A DNA stretch of 64,000 nt from Deltaproteobacteria bacterium (GTDB taxonomy: Bacteria > Myxococcota_A > UBA9160 > UBA4427): positions 55,183 to 119,182 of the forward strand of contig JAFDEK010000003.1 of the NCBI GenBank assembly GCA_019310385.1. The letters run 5' to 3'. How positions within the stretch are numbered: position 1 is the first letter of the stretch; every line of letters begins with the position of its first letter. A program made the translations under genes and the position numbers. The notes under the pieces are model-generated. The model did not search any database. It saw nothing but the letters and a program-made list of their open reading frames with translations, and was not told where the DNA came from. Positions 18,042 to 26,146 of the stretch are shown in pieces.

Positions 18042-20623
18042 GACGCGGCCTCCGCGCCGTGGACGGTGCGGGCGATGATGTCGTCCTTCATCTCTTCGGT
18101 GAGGTCGTTGAAATAGGCGCTGTAGCCCGAGATGCGGACCACCAGGTCGCGGTGCCGTTCGGGGTGGCGCCTGGCGTCGAGGAGCAGCGCGGCGTCCACC
18201 ACGTTGTACTGCAGCTGCATGCCGCCGGCCGCGAAGTAGCCGCGGGTGAGATCGCTCATCAGAGCCGTTCCGGCCGGGCCGCGCAGGTACCAGGGGTCGA
18301 GCTTCTCATTGAGGCAGAGGCCGTTGCCGGTCGCCTGGGCGCCCACCCCCACGGCAGCGCTCAGGGAGGCGGTGGGGCCCTCGCTGTCGCAGCCGTTCAC
18401 CGGCGAGATGCCGTCGGAGAGGGGCTCGCCGGCGCGTCGGCCGCTGGGCAGGGCGCCGAGGCGCCGGCCGAAGCCCACGTGGGTCGTCATGGTCCAGAAG
18501 CCGGGCGCGTAGGGGCCGCCGCGGGGGTTCTCGTGGCGTCGCACGGCCTCGCAAAAGGCCCCGGCAACTCGCCGGGCCCAGCGCTCCCCGCTCCCGCCGT
18601 CCTGGCCGTACTTGGGCGCTCGGGTGCAGAGCTGGCTGCGCAGCTCGGCCGCACTCTCGATCCGCGTGACGTCGAAGTCGGCGTCCACCGCGGCCATCAT
18701 CTCGCCCAGCTCGAGCTCACCTTGTCGAAAGACGAGCTGCTCTATGGCGGCCAGGGAGTCCGCCACGTCGGCCACGCCGACACCCTGCACGCCACTGCTG
18801 TTGTAGCGTGCGCCGCCCGCGTTCACTTCCCGGCCCGCTTCCACGCAGCCCGTGACCAGCAGCGAGAGCAGCGGGGCGGGGCGGTGGAGGGCGTGGGCAC
18901 GCTCGATGGCGTCGTTGCCCGCGACCGCGGCGTCCACGCTGCCCTCGATCTCCCGGCACAGCGCGGCGAAGAGCGCCTCCATCGATTCGAAGCCCTGCGC
19001 CGCGCCGCCATCGTCCGCGTAGCTGCCGCCGTGGAGGGCGCGGTCGAGGGCTGCGGGTAGACTCAGGAAGCAGGCGCCGGCCGCGGGGAAGCTGCGGTAC
19101 GGGACGCCCCACTCGACGCAGCCGACGATCGAGTAGTCCCGGGCGTCCGCGCGGGCCACGCCCAGGGCCTCGACGGCGGGAACCACCGCCTCGTCATTGA
19201 AGAAGGCCGGCATGCCACCGCCCTGCTTTGCGATCTCGTGGGCGCGGGCGACGAGCGCGGGGTCGCTCCCGGGATGCACGCGCAGGTGCAGGTTGGGCTG
19301 GCGCAGGCGCATCTGGTCGTAGGCTTCGAGGACGAGGAAGCTGAGCTCGTTGCTGGCGTCCGCTCCCGCGCTATCGCACCCGCCGAGGGTGATGCCCGAC
19401 GCCGAGGAGAGGCCGCTGAAGTACTCGGTCGCCATGGCGTTGAAGAGGGGCAGCAGCTCCGCGGCCTTCCCCAGCAGGCAGCCGAGCAGCTCCACGGCCC
19501 GCTCGGGCGTGATGCGCCCCGCTTCGAGGTCGTCTCTGTAGTAGGGCAGCAGGTACTGGTCGATGCGCCCGAAGGAGACGCCGTGCTGGAAGTTCTCCTG
19601 GTGGACGATGACGTGGCTGAGATAGAGGCTCTGGACAGCCTCGTGAAAGCTGCGCGCGGGCTTTGCCGGCACCCGGGCGAAGATCTCGGCCAGCTCCCGC
19701 AGCTCGGCCGCTCGCTCGCTTCGGGTCTCGCGCTCGGCCTCGGCCGCGCAGTGGGCGCTCCAGCGTGCGCCGAAGTCACAGGCGGCACGCGCCGCGATGG
19801 CCGCGGCCGCGTAGAAGGCCTGCTGCTCGGGATCACGGGTCTCGCGGCTCCGCTCTTCCACCTCGGCCAGCAGCCCCTCGAAGCCCCGGGACAGCACCGC
19901 GGGGTAATCGGGCGTCACGTGGGAGATGCCCGCGAACTGGGTCAGGATGAACTCGCGGCCGCGCATGAGCTTGTTGGGAAGCTCCAGGTCGCCCGTGAGC
20001 AGGGCGGCCCGCGATTGAACCGAGCGCGAGAACCAGAAGGGCAGGATCTCGTCCTCGAGCTGCCGCAGCTGCTCGGGCGTGGTGCGAAGGGGATTGACCT
20101 CGCGGCTCGCCAGGCCCGCGAGCTCGGGCAGCATGAGCAGGCCTCCGAGGTCGGGGTGGATCGGTGCGCCGATCCGCTGGGACGAGGGATTGCCGACCAC
20201 GAGCTCGTGCTCGTAGATGCGCAGGGGAGCGCGCTCGAGGATGTACGCGAGGGCCCTGGCGTACTCGACCACCGGAGGGTCTGCGCGTGCCGCCTCCTCG
20301 CGTGCCGCGTAGAAGCGCTGCAGCGCGTTGCTCGTGCGCAGCTGCCAGCGCTTCTGGGGGATCCCTTCACCCAGGCTGCGATCGAGGGCGCGGCGGGCCA
20401 GCGCAAAGTGAAGGCGCGCGAGCTGCGCCGTGGCGCCGGCCTTCGTGCGGGCGCGAAAGAAGCCGGTCAGCAGCTCCGCCTTCTGGCTGCACAGCGCATA
20501 GGGGGCGTCGAGCAGATCTTCCCGCAGGCGCGCGAGGCGCGGGAGCGACGGCACGCAGGCCGCATCGGCTCGATCCCGTATCGCCTCGGGAAGGGGGGTC
20601 AGAATGGAGGGAATCTTCGCCAT
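18038..20623 (-). CDS. Glycyl-radical enzyme (PFL/diol-dehydratase superfamily), substrate unknown
   Basis: Active-site loop YSIVGCVEWGVPYRS and C-terminal glycyl loop VVRISGYSAYFNDLTEEMKDDIIARTVHG; stop overlaps the activase start by 4 nt. Confidence 0.93.
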   Translation of the reverse strand: MAKIPSILTPLPEAIRDRADAACVPSLPRLARLREDLLDAPYALCSQKAELLTGFFRARTKAGATAQLARLHFALARRALDRSLGEGIPQKRWQLRTSNALQRFYAAREEAARADPPVVEYARALAYILERAPLRIYEHELVVGNPSSQRIGAPIHPDLGGLLMLPELAGLASREVNPLRTTPEQLRQLEDEILPFWFSRSVQSRAALLTGDLELPNKLMRGREFILTQFAGISHVTPDYPAVLSRGFEGLLAEVEERSRETRDPEQQAFYAAAAIAARAACDFGARWSAHCAAEAERETRSERAAELRELAEIFARVPAKPARSFHEAVQSLYLSHVIVHQENFQHGVSFGRIDQYLLPYYRDDLEAGRITPERAVELLGCLLGKAAELLPLFNAMATEYFSGLSSASGITLGGCDSAGADASNELSFLVLEAYDQMRLRQPNLHLRVHPGSDPALVARAHEIAKQGGGMPAFFNDEAVVPAVEALGVARADARDYSIVGCVEWGVPYRSFPAAGACFLSLPAALDRALHGGSYADDGGAAQGFESMEALFAALCREIEGSVDAAVAGNDAIERAHALHRPAPLLSLLVTGCVEAGREVNAGGARYNSSGVQGVGVADVADSLAAIEQLVFRQGELELGEMMAAVDADFDVTRIESAAELRSQLCTRAPKYGQDGGSGERWARRVAGAFCEAVRRHENPRGGPYAPGFWTMTTHVGFGRRLGALPSGRRAGEPLSDGISPVNGCDSEGPTASLSAAVGVGAQATGNGLCLNEKLDPWYLRGPAGTALMSDLTRGYFAAGGMQLQYNVVDAALLLDARRHPERHRDLVVRISGYSAYFNDLTEEMKDDIIARTVHGAEAAS

Positions 20624-20707
20624 GGCGCCTCGCGGCGGTAATTCTACCGCGCAGCTCTCCACAGTGCGAAGGGTCGGTGAGCGCCCCACGGGCGCTCCGG
20701 GTCAGCC

Positions 20708-21190
20708 TCAGCCGCGGCGGCGCAGGCGCTTCGACTTGCTCTTGAGGCCCGCGGCCGCCAGGAATTGGATGCGCCGGCTCGCCCAGCCCAGATCGTTGAG
20801 GTGGTCGCTGGTGCCTTCGACATTCGAGGTCACGATGAGTCCGTCGGAGAAGATCACCGTCTCGGCTTCGCGAACCAGGGTGGGGTCGTCCGGCCAGTTC
20901 CCGGCCGACGACTTGACCTCCTGGGCGTTGCGCACCACGATCATCTGTATCGGCAGCCGGCTCGGATTGCAGGTGCTGCCGCTGATGGGCGCCGCTGCGG
21001 ACGCAGGCGCCGGGGCCGCGGTCGTGGTCCGAGCGGACGCGGGCGCCGAGAGCGAGGCCCTTCGCGTGTCGGGTGCGGCGTTGGCCCGCTGTGCGCCGCC
21101 GTGAAGGCTGGCCTCCTCGATTCCGTACCACATGGCGAGAAGGCCGATCAGCGCCACGCAGGCGATGGCGGCTTGGCGCAGGCGTTCCAT
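20708..21190 (-). CDS. Small membrane-anchored hypothetical protein
   Basis: MERLRQAAIACVALIGLLAMWYGIEEAS single TM segment followed by an Ala/Pro-rich linker; longer ORF trimmed to this ATG. Confidence 0.55.
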   Translation of the reverse strand: MERLRQAAIACVALIGLLAMWYGIEEASLHGGAQRANAAPDTRRASLSAPASARTTTAAPAPASAAAPISGSTCNPSRLPIQMIVVRNAQEVKSSAGNWPDDPTLVREAETVIFSDGLIVTSNVEGTSDHLNDLGWASRRIQFLAAAGLKSKSKRLRRRG

Positions 21191-21340
21191 GGGATGCGTA
21201 TCGGGCCTCCCTCGGGCAAGCTTGACCCGGCCTCTACGGGGCGGTGGCCCTCCGCGGGGCTGCCGCCTCGCGTCTCCTTCGCCATAATCCGCCCGAGACG
21301 AAGAGCGCATGCCCCCCCCCCGCGAAGGAGAGCTCCCGAA

Positions 21341-22441
21341 ATGCCCCAGCCCCCCCAGCGCGACATCGATCTCGCCAAACGCCAGCTCGAGGGCTGGCTC
21401 GCGAAGCAGCTTCCGGGCGCCAGCGAGCTGTGCGTCACCCACCTCGAGAAGCCGGGAGGGTCGGGCTTCTCCAACGACACGCTGCTCATGGACATCACCT
21501 ACGAGGAGGCTGGCGCCGCGCGAGAGGAGAAGCTCGTCGTGCGCGTCACTCCCACCGGCTACCCCGTCTTCCCCTACTACGACATCGGGCACCAGTTCGA
21601 CATCATGAAGGCGGTGGGAGCCAACAGCGACATCCCCGTCCCCACCATGCGCTGGCGCGAGGAGGACAAGAGCCTGTTGGGCGAGTCCTTCTATGTGATG
21701 GAGCGCGTCTACGGCGAGATCCCCGCCGACAATCCGCCATACCCCACCGAAGGCTTCGTCTTCGACGCGACGCCGGCCCAGCGGGAGAGGATGTGGTGGA
21801 CCGGGCTGGATGCCTTGATGCGGATCGGGAAGCTCGACGTGGACAGCCTCGGTCTCGACTACCTGGAGATGCCGGCCCTCGGCTCCAGCCCCATCGAGCA
21901 GCACCTCGCCTACTACCAGCGCTATCTCGACTGGGCGCGGGAGGGCGAGGAGCAGCCCACCTCCCAGGCGGCCCTCGAGTGGCTCGTGAAGAACATGCCC
22001 GCCGACGAACCCCGTGCCCTGTGCTGGGGTGACGCGCGGGTGGGCAATCAGATCTTCCGGGACTTCGAGGTGGTCTCGGTTCTCGACTGGGAGATGGCCG
22101 CGCTGGGCAATCCCGTGTGTGACCTCGGCTGGTGGCTCTTCGTCGACCTCATCGCCATGGCGGGTAACGGCATCCCGGGCATGGCGCGGCCGCGCCTCGA
22201 GGGCATCCCGAGCCACGAGGAGACCGTGGCGCGTTGGGAGGAGGTCATGGGCCGCGAGGCGGAACACCTGCATTTCTACAAAGTGTTCGCGGGCCTTCGC
22301 TTCGCTTGTGTGATGATTCGCGTCATGGGCCAGCAAGCCCACTACGGGACCTTCCCCATGGAGGCCAAGCCCATCCTGCAGCGCAACAACGTGGTTACCC
22401 AGCACCTGGCCCAGCTCCTGGACCTGCCGGCACCAGAATAG
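21341..22441 (+). CDS. Phosphotransferase family protein (APH-like, ACAD-associated type)
   Basis: PRALCWGDARVGNQIFRDFEVVSVLDWEMAALGNPVCDLGWW (APH HxD-like and DWE motifs). Confidence 0.92.
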   Translation: MPQPPQRDIDLAKRQLEGWLAKQLPGASELCVTHLEKPGGSGFSNDTLLMDITYEEAGAAREEKLVVRVTPTGYPVFPYYDIGHQFDIMKAVGANSDIPVPTMRWREEDKSLLGESFYVMERVYGEIPADNPPYPTEGFVFDATPAQRERMWWTGLDALMRIGKLDVDSLGLDYLEMPALGSSPIEQHLAYYQRYLDWAREGEEQPTSQAALEWLVKNMPADEPRALCWGDARVGNQIFRDFEVVSVLDWEMAALGNPVCDLGWWLFVDLIAMAGNGIPGMARPRLEGIPSHEETVARWEEVMGREAEHLHFYKVFAGLRFACVMIRVMGQQAHYGTFPMEAKPILQRNNVVTQHLAQLLDLPAPE

Positions 22442-22456
22442 GGCAGGGCTGCGCGC

Positions 22457-22822
22457 TCAGGGTCGGCGCAGCCAGCGCAGCGCCTCGTCCCGGTCCCAGA
22501 AGACACGCATCGCGACGCCGTGGCGCTCCGAATAGACGCCGACGAGTCGCGCGAATCCGTGCAATAGGGGGCGGTCGACGATGACCGCGCAGCGGCGCCC
22601 TTCTCCGTAGTTGCCGGCGGACCAGAGCTCTGCGAGGTCCTGCAGACCTTCGCGGCTGGCCGTCCAGCCTTCCAGCTCGCGGACCTCGACCAAGAGGCAT
22701 GTGGTGGCGTTCACTTCGGCGTCGCTGTCGAGCTTCGACTTGAGGTCGCGGATCTCGGATCTGCTGGTGCCACCTTCGATGGTGACCTCCGCGATCCGAT
22801 TGCGGACCGTATAGGAAAACAT
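22457..22822 (-). CDS. SpoIIAA/STAS-like small protein
   Basis: MFSYTVRNRIAEVTIEGGTSRSEIRDLKSKLDSD...VFWDRDEALRWLRRP; weak fold-level resemblance. Confidence 0.5.
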   Translation of the reverse strand: MFSYTVRNRIAEVTIEGGTSRSEIRDLKSKLDSDAEVNATTCLLVEVRELEGWTASREGLQDLAELWSAGNYGEGRRCAVIVDRPLLHGFARLVGVYSERHGVAMRVFWDRDEALRWLRRP

Positions 22823-23068
22823 GTGCCCCCCCCCCAGCGACACCCAATCCCGAATCCCACGATCACATGATTACACGGGGATCGCGAGCCGGGTTTTTAC
22901 CCCACTCGACGGGTGAGTCGGATGAGCACCTGGCTCCCCGTCCGAGAGTTGGGTTCGAGGCGCAGCATAGCGTGCGAGAAGGGTGTCACGCAGCCTCGGC
23001 CGCCTCATGGGCGCCGCGGGCGCAGTATGCTGAGGCCAGCCGCTGCCCCAAGCCAGGAGATGATCCCG

Positions 23069-23773
23069 ATGACGATTCGCCTCTACGGAACCCGCCTTTC
23101 GCCCTACGTCGAGAAGGTGGCGCGGGCCATCGAGCTCAAGGGGCAGCCCTTCGAAGTCGTTTCGCCCAGGAGCCCCTTGGAGCTGAAGCGTTTGAATCCC
23201 CAGACGAGCAAGATGCCCGTCGTCGACTTCGACGCGGAGCGCTTCTATGACTCGACCTTCATCCTGCGCGAGCTCGAGACGCGTTATCCCCAGCCTCCGC
23301 TCCTCGATTCCGGCTCCAACTGTGCGGCCGCCCAACGCCTGCTCGAGGACTGGTGCGACGAGTCGCTCTACTGGCACGTAATGGCGCTGCGCGCGTGCGA
23401 GCGCAATGCGGCCGCGACGGTGCAGCAGGTCGCCGGCGTTCTCGCCCCCTGGGCTCGCCCCGTGGCAAAGGCCGTGATTCCGCGGCAGCTCGCGGCCATG
23501 ACCCGGGCCCAGGGCTTCGGGCGCCTTCCCTACGAGATCCTCGTCGAGGAGATGGGGCTCAGGCTCGACGATCTCGTGCACCTGCTCGCCGAGCGGGACT
23601 TCTTCTACTCGGACCGCCCCAGCATCGCGGATCTCGCTGTCTACGCGCAGCTCCACACCGCCCGGTCGGGGCCGACGCCCGAGTGCGAATCGCTCATCTC
23701 CCACCGGCCGGCGCTGCTCGCCCACTGCGAGCGTGTCGAGGAGGTCTGCTTCAAAGCCAGCGCGGCCCGGTGA
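23069..23773 (+). CDS. Glutathione S-transferase family protein
   Basis: MTIRLYGTRLSPYVEKVARAIELKGQPFEVV...TSKMPVVDFDAERFYDSTFILRELE. Confidence 0.9.
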   Translation: MTIRLYGTRLSPYVEKVARAIELKGQPFEVVSPRSPLELKRLNPQTSKMPVVDFDAERFYDSTFILRELETRYPQPPLLDSGSNCAAAQRLLEDWCDESLYWHVMALRACERNAAATVQQVAGVLAPWARPVAKAVIPRQLAAMTRAQGFGRLPYEILVEEMGLRLDDLVHLLAERDFFYSDRPSIADLAVYAQLHTARSGPTPECESLISHRPALLAHCERVEEVCFKASAAR

Positions 23774-23846
23774 CGCTCCCTTGCGGCGCACATTGTGCCG
23801 CCGCATCATCCCAACCCCTGAATCGTCGACCAAGGAGCCGCCCCCC

Positions 23847-25490
23847 GTGCAGTACAACCTCGCCCGCATCCACGAGTTCATCGCCGGCATCATTCCCGAC
23901 AAGGAGTGCATCGTCACCGCGCAAGAGCGCTTCACCTGGGAGCAGGTGACCGAGCGCACCCGGCGCCTCGCTGACGTGCTGCGCGGCGCGGGCCTCGGCT
24001 GCCATGAGGAGCGCGGCGGACTCGAGAACTGGCAGTCTGGCCAGGACCACGTGGCCCTCTACCTCTACAACGGCAACGAGTATCTCGAGGGCATGCTGGG
24101 GAGCTACAAGGCCCGCTGTGCGCCCTTCAACGTGAACTACCGCTACGTGGAGGAGGAGCTCCTCTATCTCTTCGACAACGCCGACGCGCGGGTCGTGGTC
24201 TACCACGCGGCCTTCGCCCCCACCCTGGCGAAGATTCGCGACAAGCTCGACGGCGTGAAGCTCTGGCTGCAGGTCGCGGACGCGTCGGGCAACGCCCTGC
24301 TGCCCGGCGCCCTCGACTACGAAGAGGCCCTGGCCAGGGCTACGCCGGCGCCCATGCCCGACGATGTGTCCCACGACGACCTCTACATTCTCTACACGGG
24401 CGGTACCACGGGCATGCCCAAGGGTGTGCTGTGGCGCCAGGAGGACATCTTCAAGGCGGCCCTGGCGGCCCAGGGGGTTCCCGCGGACGAGGACGAGCTG
24501 CGCCAGCGCATCGAAGCCATCGGAGGCAACATCCGCTCCCTGCCGGCGCCGCCCTTCATGCACGGCGCCGCCCACTGGGTGGCGTTCAACATGTGGCACG
24601 TGGGGGGGACGGTGGTGGTCCAGTCCGACGTGGAGCGTCTCGACCCCGACGACGTCTGGAGTACCGTCGAGCGCGAAAAGCTGAACACCATCACGATCGT
24701 GGGCGACGCCTTCGCGCGGCCCCTCATCGACCAGCTGCGCAAGAAGGAGTATGACCTCTCGAGCCTTGGTCTGGTGACGAGCGGCGGTGCCATCTTCACG
24801 GCGGCCCTCAAGCAGGAGCTGCTGGAGCTCGTGCCCCAGATCAAGATCATGGACGCGCTGGGCTCCTCGGAGACCGGCGCGCAGGGGGTGCACTTTTCCA
24901 CCGCCGACACTGGCGGCAAGACCGGCGACTTCGATCTGGCCGCGGGCAACGTGGTGCTGAAGAGCGACCTCTCGGCGCTGATCGACCCGAGCTCGGAGGA
25001 CGTGGGCTGGCTGGCGCGTACGGGCTACGTGCCCCTCGGTTACTACAAAGACGCGGAGAAGACCGCGAAGACCTTCCCGGTGGTGGAGGGCGTGCGCTAC
25101 TCGGTGCCCGGCGACCGGGCGGCCTGGTGTCCAGATGGAAACATGCACCTGTTGGGGCGCGACTCGGTCACCATCAACAGCGGCGGCGAGAAGATCTTCG
25201 CCGAGGAGGTGGAGCTGGCGCTCAAGAGCCACCCGGCCGTGTACGACACCGTCGTGTGCGGCACGCCGAGCGAGCGCTGGGGCAGTCAGGTGACCGCCAT
25301 CGTCCAGCTGCGCGAGGGTGAGCAGCCCAGCGAGGCGGAGCTCAAGGAGGCCGCCGGCAACCATATCGCCGGCTACAAGCTCCCCAAGGTCTTCGTGTTC
25401 GTGGAAGAAGTCCTGCGCGCCCCGAGCGGGAAGGCGGACTACCGCTGGGCGAAGCAGACCGCCGCGGAGGCGCTGGGGATCGAGGTCTGA
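23847..25490 (+). CDS. AMP-dependent acyl-CoA synthetase/ligase
   Basis: GTG start; ILYTGGTTGMPKGVLWRQEDI, ALGSSETG, ITINSGGEKIFAEEVE, APSGKADYRWAK. Confidence 0.93.
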   Translation: MQYNLARIHEFIAGIIPDKECIVTAQERFTWEQVTERTRRLADVLRGAGLGCHEERGGLENWQSGQDHVALYLYNGNEYLEGMLGSYKARCAPFNVNYRYVEEELLYLFDNADARVVVYHAAFAPTLAKIRDKLDGVKLWLQVADASGNALLPGALDYEEALARATPAPMPDDVSHDDLYILYTGGTTGMPKGVLWRQEDIFKAALAAQGVPADEDELRQRIEAIGGNIRSLPAPPFMHGAAHWVAFNMWHVGGTVVVQSDVERLDPDDVWSTVEREKLNTITIVGDAFARPLIDQLRKKEYDLSSLGLVTSGGAIFTAALKQELLELVPQIKIMDALGSSETGAQGVHFSTADTGGKTGDFDLAAGNVVLKSDLSALIDPSSEDVGWLARTGYVPLGYYKDAEKTAKTFPVVEGVRYSVPGDRAAWCPDGNMHLLGRDSVTINSGGEKIFAEEVELALKSHPAVYDTVVCGTPSERWGSQVTAIVQLREGEQPSEAELKEAAGNHIAGYKLPKVFVFVEEVLRAPSGKADYRWAKQTAAEALGIEV

Positions 25491-25703
25491 GAGAGCGGGC
25501 AAGAGGGCAACGGCGCCGACCTCTTCGAGCTGGTCGACGAGATCTGGGATCCTGGGGCGACACTGGGGGCCGCCGAGCAGCAAGACGAGCTGGGGCTGCC
25601 CCGCCGTTCCGAAGGGCGAGGTCCTGCAGGATGAGCCTGCAGCGAGTTCGCCCCGGGGACGTGTGCCGGCGGACTGGGGACATCACCCGGGCGGCTCGCC
25701 GGA

Positions 25704-26102
25704 TCAATCTCCGGTCTGATCTCCGGTGTAACAGCCGGTAATCAACGGCAGATCCGCGTAGGTCCGAACTCCCGCCACGGCATCGCACACGGCCGGAATC
25801 GCGTTCACGACCGGCAACGCGGTCACCGGATTCGCAAGATCGGCGATCCGGCCCGAATCGATCTGCTCCTGGGAGGGGCTGAAGCGGACGCGCGTGTGGA
25901 TGTTCGGGTTGCCGTGGACTTCCATCGTATACCCGTGCGCCACGGGCCACTCCGGTTCGAGTCCCTTGCCGACGTCCCTTCCTTCCTTCTCCTCACTCCA
26001 GGCGTAGCAGCCGATCAGCTCGAGCTGCGAGTGTCGCAAGATTGCCTTCGCGGCCTCGCGGCCGACGTGTCCCGTCGTCCATTGCACCACCCGGTAGCCC
26101 AT
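25704..26102 (-). pseudogene. Internally deleted dihydrodipicolinate reductase-like / NAD(P)H amine dehydrogenase-like gene
   Basis: N-terminal Rossmann MGYRVVQWTTGHVGREAAKAILRH...GCYAW joined in frame to C-terminal segment GYTMEVHGNPNIHTRVRF...ALPVVNAIPAVCDAVAGVRTYADLPLITG; middle missing (132 aa instead of about 340). Confidence 0.75.
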
Positions 26103-26146
26103 GGCTTCCCTCGTGTCTGAATCTTCGTTCGGCTCTAGGGGATACC

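Noticed and set aside
20765-21340. Upstream extension of the phosphotransferase ORF
   Set aside because: Antisense to the small membrane protein and lacks motif; ATG at 21341 fits the family N-terminus.
23751-25583. 610-aa minus-strand ORF
   Set aside because: Antisense to the AMP-dependent ligase, which has all family motifs on the plus strand.
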